Of a stretch of DNA of 49,768 nt, positions 7,858-15,883 are shown in pieces. Below the pieces are notes generated by a model. That model made no database searches. It saw only the letters and a list, made by a program, of their open reading frames with translations, and was not told the DNA's origin. The stretch comes from Suilimivivens sp964458255. Its GTDB lineage: Bacteria > Bacillota > Clostridia > Lachnospirales > Lachnospiraceae. Position 1 is the stretch's first letter, and every line of letters starts with the position of its first letter. The stretch is from contig CAYWHY010000007.1 in the NCBI GenBank assembly GCA_964458255.1, forward strand, positions 1-49,768. Reading direction: 5' to 3'. The position numbers and the translations under genes were made by a program.

Positions 7858-9402
7858 TTAATTCTTTTTGACTAAAAGAGATTTTCCTGTCATCTCAGCA
7901 GGCTGCTGCATTCCCATCATTTCAATCATGGTTGGAACAATATCTGCTAAGCATCCGCCTTCTCTTAATGTATAAGCAGGATCTGCATTTACAATAATGA
8001 ACGGAACAGGATTTGTTGTATGTGCGGTGAAAGGATCACCTGTCTCATAATCTACCAACTGCTCTGCATTACCATGGTCAGCACAGATAAACATCTGTCC
8101 GCCAACTTCCTTAATGGCATCTACTGCTTTTCCCACACATTCATCTACCGCTTCCACAGCTTTAATTGCTGCGGCCTCCACTCCTGTATGTCCAACCATA
8201 TCGGGGTTAGCAAAGTTGATGATGATGACATCATATTTATCGGACTTAATTGCTTCTACAAGCTTATCACAGACTTCATAAGCACTCATCTGGGGCTTTA
8301 AGTCATAAGTTGCAACATCTTTAGGCGAATTAACAAGAATTCTGTCCTCTCCTTCGTTGGGTTCTTCCACGCCACCATTAAAGAAGAAAGTAACATGTGC
8401 ATACTTTTCTGTCTCGGCAATTCTTGCCTGTTTCATATTGTTTGCTGCAAGCCATTCACCAAATGTATTGGTAACGGAAATCTTATGGAAAGCTACATCC
8501 TTATTGGGGATTGTAGGGTCATAATCAGAGAAACAAACAAAGGTAATATCAAGTCTTTGTCCTCTGTCAAATCCTTTGAAATCGTCATCACAAAAAGCTC
8601 TTGTGATTTCTCTTGCTCTGTCGGGACGGAAGTTAAAGAATATTACGGAATCGTTATCTTTAATGGTTGCAACCGGCGCCCCATCTTTTATAACAACGGT
8701 AGGCTTAACAAATTCATCTGTTTCTTCTCTGTCATAAGATGCCTGAATACCTGCGGGACCACCTTCTGCGGTAAGTCCTTCCCCCTTAATAAGAGCATCA
8801 TACGCAAGCTTTACTCTGTCATAATTATTATCTCTGTCCATTGCGTAGTAACGGCCTGTTACGGATGCGATTTCACCTACCCCGATTTTTTTCATCTCAG
8901 CTTCTAAATCTTCCGCATAGCCTTTTCCGCTTGCAGGAGGTGTGTCACGTCCGTCCAAGAAACAATGTACATATACTTTGGAAAGATTGTTTCTCTTGGC
9001 CAGTTCTAAAAGACCGTAAAGATGTGTATTGTGGCTGTGCACACCACCATCTGATAATAAACCAAACATATGAAGTGCGGAATCATTCGCTTTACAATTT
9101 TCTACTGCCTTTAGCAAAGCAGGATTTTCAAAGAAAGTACCATCCTGAATTTCCTTGGTAATTCTGGTAAGCTCCTGGTATACGATACGTCCTGCACCCA
9201 TATTTAAATGTCCAACTTCAGAGTTGCCCATCTGCCCATCGGGAAGTCCGACTGCCATACCGCTGGCGTTTCCTTTTACAAAAGGGCATTCTGCCATAAG
9301 CTTGTCCATAACGGGTGTCTTTGCTTCTGCAACGGCATTGTGATCGCTCTTTTCATTTAAACCATAACCGTCTAAAATCATTAATACTGTAGGTTTCTTC
9401 AT
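7858..9402 (-). CDS. gpmI: 2,3-bisphosphoglycerate-independent phosphoglycerate mutase
   Basis: Glycolytic interconversion of 3- and 2-phosphoglycerate, cytoplasmic and Mn-dependent in this class. The 514 residues are family length. The sequence opens with the alkaline-phosphatase-fold metal site LMILDGYG (Asp11). Catalytic Ser61 sits in MGNSEVGH, and the later metal ligands are in VGHTG and CADHGNAE. A GAGGAG site lies about 8 bases before the ATG. It stands alone with its own promoter and terminator, separate from other glycolytic genes, which are not in the window. Confidence 0.97.
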   Translation of the reverse strand: MKKPTVLMILDGYGLNEKSDHNAVAEAKTPVMDKLMAECPFVKGNASGMAVGLPDGQMGNSEVGHLNMGAGRIVYQELTRITKEIQDGTFFENPALLKAVENCKANDSALHMFGLLSDGGVHSHNTHLYGLLELAKRNNLSKVYVHCFLDGRDTPPASGKGYAEDLEAEMKKIGVGEIASVTGRYYAMDRDNNYDRVKLAYDALIKGEGLTAEGGPAGIQASYDREETDEFVKPTVVIKDGAPVATIKDNDSVIFFNFRPDRAREITRAFCDDDFKGFDRGQRLDITFVCFSDYDPTIPNKDVAFHKISVTNTFGEWLAANNMKQARIAETEKYAHVTFFFNGGVEEPNEGEDRILVNSPKDVATYDLKPQMSAYEVCDKLVEAIKSDKYDVIIINFANPDMVGHTGVEAAAIKAVEAVDECVGKAVDAIKEVGGQMFICADHGNAEQLVDYETGDPFTAHTTNPVPFIIVNADPAYTLREGGCLADIVPTMIEMMGMQQPAEMTGKSLLVKKN

Positions 9403-9447
9403 TGTATATTCTCCTCTTTCTTATAGTTTCCACGCTCCACCGTATGA

Positions 9448-9476
9448 ATTATACACGCAAATGAAACGACTTGCAA
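9448..9476 (-). promoter_or_regulatory. Predicted promoter of gpmI
   Basis: TTGCAA (9471-9476), a 17-base spacer and a consensus TATAAT (9448-9453) on the minus strand, giving a leader of about 39 bases. It lies in the 107-bp gap after the 522-residue glycosyltransferase-like gene. That gap also holds only a short ACGC/GCGT hairpin at about 9496-9507 that might end the upstream operon. Confidence 0.65.
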
Positions 9477-9509
9477 CCACCAAAAGCAATTATTAACGCT
9501 GATGCGTGC

Positions 9510-11078
9510 TTACCACCATGCATATTTTCTGGACACGACAACACTGTATGTATCAAATTCCCTTATTGCAAATATTTCCTCATTATATTCGGATAAGCTC
9601 TCCGTCCTTACAATGTAAGCTGCATTTTTCTCCGCATTTATCTCTTCCGGTACGGGATTCCTGTAAATAAATCTTTCTCTGTACGCAATTTCCTGATTGC
9701 CGAAAGAATTTGTCTTTCCCTGAAAATACTCCGCATCTATTTCCAATATAAACATTGTCAGAATCTCACTTACATTGGCAGAGCCTTTATACTGAACGTC
9801 CGGTGTAATATAATAATAATCACATTTATGCTCTCCGGCAAAAGCAACTGCTTCCAAAAAGTCATCATAAAATACCGTTTCCATCTGTTGTGCCCAAACC
9901 GTAAAATATCTGTCAAAGAACAAAACACTTTGTATTGCATAAGCCAAAACAAAAACCGGCATGAGTTTTTTCCATTTCTGAATCAAATAATAAATGGTAA
10001 TTCCCGCAAAAATAATATGTGCATAAAAAATAATATTAATTCTGTTTACATTTACACCATTAATGCAAATTCCCACAAAAACACTGAATATCCAATAAAG
10101 GAGCAATAAAATAAAGGCTGATTTTTTCTTACTATCCTGCTCTTTTTTTATTTGATAAATAACAATCCCGATTCCCCCAAAAACAAACGGCATGGAACAC
10201 TTATACACCGTTCCGAAATCATCGATTGCATTCCAGATTAAATCCGGCTTTTGTAAAAAAGCAACATGAATCAGGGATTTAATATTATTTAAAATTTGCT
10301 GTATAGGCTGCTCTGAGAAAAAAAGTATGTCATTTGTTCTGATACTCCCCTCAAAATATGGCATTGTTACAAAAGGAAGTTTTACCGTATCCCATTTCAT
10401 AAAATTAATCAGCATTGTTCCGTATATTGGAAAAGAAATGCCGAAGTAAACAGCCATTGCTATCAGCACCTGCTTAAAATTCACCTGTTTTTTCGTGCCG
10501 AGAACTATACATGACGTCAAGAGAAAAAACGGCACCATGTAAAAAGCCACTCCATATGAATACATGCACAGTGCAAAAAAAATCATGGAAACATAAATGT
10601 ACTTACTTTTTTCTATTCCTTTTTGCAGAAAATATAATCCTATAACAAACATATGGGGAAACATATTACAATCAAGTGCCCATCTGCTCTGCATGAAATG
10701 CCATGGATTAATTGCCAGAAACACAAGCACAACAATAGCTGCCTTAGGAGAAATCATTTTTTTCACAAATCCATATACTGCTGCGGCTGCCGCCACGCTG
10801 GCAATCAATATAGGAAGTCTTACCGTCACACTGTTTAATCCGAACAACTTAATAAAAGGAACCATAAAATAAGACATTAGCACACTCATCTGACCGTATC
10901 CCCACGCCGTGAAATGTGACGGAAGGAATGTGCCAAAACGATCCGTTCCGTACTGTGCAAGAGCGAGTGCATCCACTGCAGCCATGGCTCCGTCCTGGTT
11001 AAAACCACCAGGAATACTCCCGAATCCGATACAACGAATGGCTATTAATAACAAATACACAATCTGAAATGCTGTCAT
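9510..11078 (-). CDS. GT-C type membrane glycosyltransferase-like protein (ArnT/PMT-like)
   Basis: Polytopic membrane protein of 522 residues with about ten hydrophobic segments and a soluble C-terminal ~110 residues. After the first segment comes GGFNQDGAMAA, the place where GT39/ArnT-type enzymes carry an Asp-Glu pair in the first outer loop; here it reads Asp-Gly. The loop TAWGYGQMSVLMSYFMVPF is typical of this clostridial group. Such proteins use polyprenyl-phosphate sugars to decorate envelope glycans or proteins, but donor and acceptor cannot be read here. AAGGAG lies 13 bases before the ATG. It follows the 682-residue membrane protein by 18 bp and is the last gene of that operon. Confidence 0.72.
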   Translation of the reverse strand: MTAFQIVYLLLIAIRCIGFGSIPGGFNQDGAMAAVDALALAQYGTDRFGTFLPSHFTAWGYGQMSVLMSYFMVPFIKLFGLNSVTVRLPILIASVAAAAAVYGFVKKMISPKAAIVVLVFLAINPWHFMQSRWALDCNMFPHMFVIGLYFLQKGIEKSKYIYVSMIFFALCMYSYGVAFYMVPFFLLTSCIVLGTKKQVNFKQVLIAMAVYFGISFPIYGTMLINFMKWDTVKLPFVTMPYFEGSIRTNDILFFSEQPIQQILNNIKSLIHVAFLQKPDLIWNAIDDFGTVYKCSMPFVFGGIGIVIYQIKKEQDSKKKSAFILLLLYWIFSVFVGICINGVNVNRINIIFYAHIIFAGITIYYLIQKWKKLMPVFVLAYAIQSVLFFDRYFTVWAQQMETVFYDDFLEAVAFAGEHKCDYYYITPDVQYKGSANVSEILTMFILEIDAEYFQGKTNSFGNQEIAYRERFIYRNPVPEEINAEKNAAYIVRTESLSEYNEEIFAIREFDTYSVVVSRKYAWW

Positions 11079-11096
11079 CCTTTGTTTTCTCCTTCA

Positions 11097-13145
11097 TCAC
11101 AACCAAAACATTACCTGATACTTTACAAATGAAAATAAATCCGGTCTTAAGTCTTTCAGTGCTTCTCCCGTATCCAAAAAGAAAATAAGTCCCTGATAAA
11201 TAACCATTGTCAAAACACAAATAATAAGAAATAAAATCATTGTTCTCTTTATAGCATCACTGTTTAATCTGTCATAAATCAAAAGCCATGCCAATATTCC
11301 CGCAAACAGAAAAAAAATCGTAAAGTCACTGAAATATCTCATAAGTATGCCCGACATTTCTGTATCTGCTACCACAATAATCAATCCGATTGCCATGCTG
11401 ACAAAGGACATTAGCATTACTTTCTTTTGTTTTATGTACTTTCTTGCAGCTACCAATATTGGGCATATCCACACCAGCAAATTGGTTGCAAAAATTCCTC
11501 CGTAGGTAGATTCTGAAATGGTAACTCCCAAATAATTGCTATCAAAAAAATTGGCTTCTATAAAAGGGAAATCCAAAACAATCTTTATCGGTGCAAATAA
11601 ATAAGCCCAAATTCCAAGTGGAATACGATCCGGCACAAATCCTCTGCCACGCATATCGTTAAAACTCAAATTATAATTGGCCCCGAAATCAAATACCGAT
11701 CCAAATCTTACATAATTATACCACATAAGAAAAGCTGCCACCGTCATCATGGGAAACACATACGAAACAAGTGCACACTTTCCTTCTGTTGTTTTCAAAT
11801 ATCTGCCATCAAAGAAATATTTCGAAAACAATAATACAGAAAATAAAACAATTAAAAACAGCTGGGGTCTGCAACCGGCAACCAGGGCCGTACATAAGGA
11901 ACCGATGCCCATATGTTTAGGTGAAAGTCTGCTTTCTCTCTCCGCACACAAAAAGCTCCAAAAACCGGCAAACCCAAATGCAAGTCCCCAGATAATAGGC
12001 ACCGTATATAAATCCGGTCTTTTACACATATAAAAAACACCGCTGCCAAGAATCAACAATTCATATATTAAAATGTAACACCCCGTACTTACCTTCGGGA
12101 ACCAGCGTTTTACAATTTCATAAAGTATTCCCATGATTGCTGTCAAAAACAATACTGTCCCTGCTAAAATCACCTGATAATTGTGTAAATGTATGCCGGT
12201 AATCAGGTAATACGGAAGATAAAACAAAATAACAGGTACTACTCCAAAATACACATAATATTTGCCTTCAAAATAAGCATGATCCCACAAAAAGCTTTCT
12301 CCTGCTTTTGAAAGCACCAAGGCACGATGTTCATAATCATAAGGATTTTCCATTGCTTTTAAAGCAGCTGTCGGTTCGACATCCAGATAAATCTGCCCTT
12401 TTACAAATGCCTCTGCCAAAGTCTGATATTCCTTTTGCTGCACAAGATGCTCTGTTTGAAAAAAGGGATTTAATCCTGATATTCGGTATAATAACAGCAT
12501 ATTAATAAGCAAAAGAATCGTCGGGATTATCGCTTTGCCTTTTTTCATTTCCATAAATTTTATTTGATGTATTTGGGCGGAGGGCCTGAAAACGTAGAAA
12601 AACAGCATTACTCCATAAAGTACCGCTACCCTTACCCATGAATAAAACATGGGAATCACAGGATTTAATGCAAAATCAATTTTGATTACAGCCTCTTCCT
12701 CCACCTGCGGCGTGATTTTCAAGCTTTTGCAATTTCCGTAAAAATGATACGTCATATACTGACTTTTTTCCTGTGTATGCCAGATTTCTCCATCCGGTAT
12801 CCGGTAATATTCTTCATGAGAGTCATCTCTTGCAGCTTGAAAGAGAACTATTTTATTATGTTTCTCTTGACCAATCAATTCAATGTCAATATACAGTGTA
12901 TTGAGCTTTGTATCAATTTCTGTAAATTCAAGGGTTTTATCGCCTTCTTCTATCAAATATGTTCCATCCGGTTGCTTTTTAAATCCGTCTCCCATGCTTA
13001 ATTGATAATCTGCAATTTCTTTGTTTTCCATTGACTCAAAATGTCTGTAATTAAATACAAACACTTCTGCAATTAATGCAACTACAAACAGTATAAAAAC
13101 AGTCATTATCCCTTTTAATGACCACCGGTTTTCTTTGTTTTTCAT
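11097..13145 (-). CDS. Polytopic membrane protein, GT-C-like, function unknown
   Basis: 682 residues. One N-terminal membrane segment (about 11-31) is followed by a ~135-residue outer domain rich in beta-type sequence (residues ~35-165). Then come roughly ten membrane segments from ~170 on. The repeat of alternating loops and the segment DHAYFEGKYYVYFGVVPVILFYLPYYL resemble membrane sugar transferases of Lachnospiraceae. I see no decisive motif, so a catalytic role is not proven. The start overlaps the CDF stop by ATGA with only a weak AAGG site, implying translational coupling. The next gene is another GT-C-like protein, so the two may act together. Confidence 0.68.
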   Translation of the reverse strand: MKNKENRWSLKGIMTVFILFVVALIAEVFVFNYRHFESMENKEIADYQLSMGDGFKKQPDGTYLIEEGDKTLEFTEIDTKLNTLYIDIELIGQEKHNKIVLFQAARDDSHEEYYRIPDGEIWHTQEKSQYMTYHFYGNCKSLKITPQVEEEAVIKIDFALNPVIPMFYSWVRVAVLYGVMLFFYVFRPSAQIHQIKFMEMKKGKAIIPTILLLINMLLLYRISGLNPFFQTEHLVQQKEYQTLAEAFVKGQIYLDVEPTAALKAMENPYDYEHRALVLSKAGESFLWDHAYFEGKYYVYFGVVPVILFYLPYYLITGIHLHNYQVILAGTVLFLTAIMGILYEIVKRWFPKVSTGCYILIYELLILGSGVFYMCKRPDLYTVPIIWGLAFGFAGFWSFLCAERESRLSPKHMGIGSLCTALVAGCRPQLFLIVLFSVLLFSKYFFDGRYLKTTEGKCALVSYVFPMMTVAAFLMWYNYVRFGSVFDFGANYNLSFNDMRGRGFVPDRIPLGIWAYLFAPIKIVLDFPFIEANFFDSNYLGVTISESTYGGIFATNLLVWICPILVAARKYIKQKKVMLMSFVSMAIGLIIVVADTEMSGILMRYFSDFTIFFLFAGILAWLLIYDRLNSDAIKRTMILFLIICVLTMVIYQGLIFFLDTGEALKDLRPDLFSFVKYQVMFWL

Positions 13146-14338
13146 ACCTTAACAGTTTTTCCTTCCCGAACATACATTTCATCCACCTCGATAACCGCAA
13201 AATAATTTTCATCCATCTCTTTTATTTTGTCATTTAACCGGTCAATCACTTCTTTATCCGACATACGATATTCATACGGTACCACAACATCAAAAATCAA
13301 GTTTGTATGTGTAGGGCCATTTACAATTCTAAAATCATGAAAGCTTACATTTCCTTCCATAGCATCCACGATTACCGCTACCTTTTCCTTTATTTCATTT
13401 GTCAATTCATCATCCACACAAACCGGATCCATATGTATAACAGCGCTGCACTGCAATTCATTTGCAAGTCGGTGTTCTATAGTATCAATCATATCATGAA
13501 GCACCAGTATATCTCCGTTTGAAGGCACCTCCACATGAACGGAAAGCATTACTCTTCCGGGTCCGTAATTGTGCACCACCAAATCATGCAAACCAATTAC
13601 CCCCTGAATTTCATATTCCATGATAATTTGTTCCACTCTCTCCACAAATTCCGGCTCCGGCGGCTGTCCAAGCAGCGGGCTTATTGTTTCTTTGGCAGCT
13701 TCAATCCCTGCCCAGAATACGAACAAGGACATTACTACACCGCAATACCCGTCTGTTTTAATTCCTGTTGTATGGGCAAGCATCGTCGTTCCCAGTACCA
13801 TAAAAGTGGAAAGGGTGTCACTTAAACTGTCTTTCGCAGTTGCATCCATAGCGGCACTATTTATCCTTTTTCCAATCTTTCTGTTATAAAAGGCCATATA
13901 GAATTTCACCAGAATAGATACTATTAATATGCCTACAATAAGAGGGCTGGCAGTTACATCTGTCGGGTGCATAATTTTATCAACCGATGTCTTTAACAAT
14001 TCAAATGCCATAAGCAGAATAATCATGGCAACAACAAGGCCTGATATATACTCTATTCTTCCGTGCCCAAACGGATGGTCTCTGTCAGGTTTTTGTCCCG
14101 CCATTTTAAATCCAGCCAATGTAACCACAGAAGAGCCCGCATCAGACAAATTATTAAACGCATCTGCCGTAATGGCAATAGATCCACTAAAAATTCCTGC
14201 CAGTGCCTTTCCTGCAAAAAGTAAAATATTAAGAAAAATACCTACCGCTCCACAAAGTATACCGTAGGACTGTCTCACTTTTGCATCTGCCGTATTTTGA
14301 TAATCTTTAATAAAATATTTTGATAATAAGGAAATCAT
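13142..14338 (-). CDS. Cation diffusion facilitator transporter (possible Mn2+ type)
   Basis: Metal/proton antiporter of 398 residues in the cytoplasmic membrane with a long cytosolic C-terminal part (from ~215) that seems to hold two ferredoxin-like metal-sensing units. The membrane metal site reads FNNLSD in helix 2 (Asn62, Asp66) and DSLSD in helix 5 (Asp170, Asp174). GHGRIEY follows helix 2. Zinc/iron members usually have His at the first helix-5 position; an all-Asp pair is associated with Mn exporters, so Mn is a reasonable guess, not shown. Site AAGGGGG precedes the ATG. It is first in an operon with two membrane proteins. Confidence 0.9.
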   Translation of the reverse strand: MISLLSKYFIKDYQNTADAKVRQSYGILCGAVGIFLNILLFAGKALAGIFSGSIAITADAFNNLSDAGSSVVTLAGFKMAGQKPDRDHPFGHGRIEYISGLVVAMIILLMAFELLKTSVDKIMHPTDVTASPLIVGILIVSILVKFYMAFYNRKIGKRINSAAMDATAKDSLSDTLSTFMVLGTTMLAHTTGIKTDGYCGVVMSLFVFWAGIEAAKETISPLLGQPPEPEFVERVEQIIMEYEIQGVIGLHDLVVHNYGPGRVMLSVHVEVPSNGDILVLHDMIDTIEHRLANELQCSAVIHMDPVCVDDELTNEIKEKVAVIVDAMEGNVSFHDFRIVNGPTHTNLIFDVVVPYEYRMSDKEVIDRLNDKIKEMDENYFAVIEVDEMYVREGKTVKV

Positions 14339-14367
14339 ACATTTCCCCCTTCTTACATATTGTTTTC

Positions 14368-14396
14368 ATTATACAAATAACAACAGCCCATTTCAA
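14368..14396 (-). promoter_or_regulatory. Predicted promoter of the CDF operon
   Basis: TTGAAA (14391-14396), 17-base spacer, consensus TATAAT (14368-14373) on the minus strand. The -35 box lies inside the hairpin that ends the upstream TPR gene. Confidence 0.6.
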
Positions 14397-14432
14397 TATG
14401 TTCAAACCAAAACATTGTTGAAACAGGCTGTT
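14382..14432 (-). terminator. Long hairpin, probable terminator of the TPR gene
   Basis: AACAGCC (14382-14388) pairs with GGCTGTT (14426-14432). Inside that, TTTCAA and neighbouring bases pair again, giving an interrupted stem of about 20 bp. On the minus strand it begins 10 bases after the stop codon at 14443. The following tract (GTTATTTG) is only moderately T-rich, so termination may be leaky. Confidence 0.5.
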
Positions 14433-14442
14433 TATGCTTTTG

Positions 14443-15774
14443 TTAAAATTCTGTTGTCCACTCGTGTTCGCCGCCCCAGTCACCTATCAGCTTTGTAGTC
14501 GTGCCTTCCGGTGTGGCTACTCTTGTTTCAAAACGATAATTCATCATTGGTACATATTCGTTGCCGATTTGTACATTACTGTAAAGATAAATAAATTCAT
14601 AAGTAGTATGAGGGTAATACTCTTCACCGGCCGGTTCATAAGAAATACACAATCTTTGTACACCTGCATCCTCCTGCTTTGCTCCCCAAACATTAATAAC
14701 ACCGCGGGTATCCTCATATTCTTCATAATCGGCAAACGCAAACATCCAACCGTTTTCTTCTTTTACAAATTTCATTTTTTCACGGCTTACCGGAATATAT
14801 GTCTTTCCACTCCAATATTCCATTGTGCCATTAATAAAATCATCACGAATAGCAATATATTCTTCTTTATTCATAAATTCCTTTATTGCCTCAAATTTAC
14901 CAGACTCAAATATGGTAAAGGCTTCAGCAAAGAATCCCTGCATTTTTGCAGCTTTCTGTGTACATAATGCAAGCTGTTTGATGTCTTCACTGTCTGCATA
15001 TGCAGTAATTCTTGAAAGTAATTCGCTGTATTCCTCCAAATGTTCTACATCCAGCTGAATGGTTTCTGTACCGGGCACAGCAAATTTACTGATTTGTATA
15101 AGAAGTTCATCTGTCGGATTAGCTTCATATACGAGAAGAAGTCTTAGCATCAGTTCCTGATATACTTTAAACCCACAACCGCTTTCCATATCAGCATTGC
15201 AAAGAAGACCTTCCTGCTCCGGATTTTCTTCAAATAACCGTTCATAACACACATCCATTAATCTAAAAGCATCTGCATTGTCTGTATCTTTTTCCATCAC
15301 CGCAACACATTTTTCCAGTGTCGTTAACGAACAGTTTCGATTATTAATATCAGCAACAGCCTCATTCAACAAAACAGTACAATAATACTGCAACAGACTT
15401 TCATCCTGTGTGGTCTCCCATCCTTTATACAAAACCTGCTCGGCAAAAGTCATCTGTTCCTGTGTCAAATATACTCCGGCCATTGTTCTATATGCCTGTA
15501 CAGAGGAAGAATCAATTTTTAACGCTTCTTCACAAGATGCAATTGCATCATCATAATTTTCTGTTTCCATATAAGCACTTGCTTCTTCTAACTGCTTTGC
15601 AACCTTTGTTCCGGGAAGCAAATTATAAATTACAAAACTACCGCCGGCAAGAATCGCCATAAGCAATACTGCAAAAACAATCATTTCCATTAACGCAATA
15701 CGTTTTCTTCTTTTTCTTCTTCTCATCCTTGCAGCATTCCCGCCACCATTTCTTTTCACCGTTTTCTCTTCCAT
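14443..15774 (-). CDS. Membrane-anchored TPR protein, unknown function
   Basis: 443 residues. A strongly basic N-terminus (RMRRRKRRKR, about 17-26) is followed by one membrane helix (about 29-52) and a TPR-like region from ~58 to ~120 with the pattern ENYDDAIASCEEALKID. A long helical acidic middle leads to a C-terminal ~130 residues that look beta-rich (WGAKQEDAGVQRLCISYEP). The topology suggests a cytoplasmic tail with the bulk outside the membrane. AGAGGT lies about 6 bases before the ATG, and a plausible promoter is at 15819-15847. It is a single-gene unit between the CDF operon and the helicase. I do not recognise a named family for the C-terminal part. Confidence 0.75.
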   Translation of the reverse strand: MEEKTVKRNGGGNAARMRRRKRRKRIALMEMIVFAVLLMAILAGGSFVIYNLLPGTKVAKQLEEASAYMETENYDDAIASCEEALKIDSSSVQAYRTMAGVYLTQEQMTFAEQVLYKGWETTQDESLLQYYCTVLLNEAVADINNRNCSLTTLEKCVAVMEKDTDNADAFRLMDVCYERLFEENPEQEGLLCNADMESGCGFKVYQELMLRLLLVYEANPTDELLIQISKFAVPGTETIQLDVEHLEEYSELLSRITAYADSEDIKQLALCTQKAAKMQGFFAEAFTIFESGKFEAIKEFMNKEEYIAIRDDFINGTMEYWSGKTYIPVSREKMKFVKEENGWMFAFADYEEYEDTRGVINVWGAKQEDAGVQRLCISYEPAGEEYYPHTTYEFIYLYSNVQIGNEYVPMMNYRFETRVATPEGTTTKLIGDWGGEHEWTTEF

Positions 15775-15818
15775 ACCTCAACCTCTAAGTCCTGATAAAA
15801 ATATACATACTGTGTCAT

Positions 15819-15847
15819 ATAGTAACATATAAACTTCGTATTGACAA
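15819..15847 (-). promoter_or_regulatory. Candidate promoter of the TPR gene
   Basis: TTGTCA (15842-15847), 17-base spacer, TACTAT (15819-15824) on the minus strand, in the 109-bp gap after the helicase stop. No clear terminator for the helicase operon is seen in this gap, only an 11-base direct repeat. Confidence 0.4.
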
Positions 15848-15883
15848 ATGTTTTTTATAATACAAATCCGTTATAAAAATCCG

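Noticed and set aside
8395..8907. Plus-strand frame of 170 codons
   Set aside because: Antisense shadow of gpmI, whose motifs are intact on the other strand.
14434..14967. Plus-strand frame of 177 codons
   Set aside because: Antisense to the TPR protein gene, no ribosome site and low-complexity composition.
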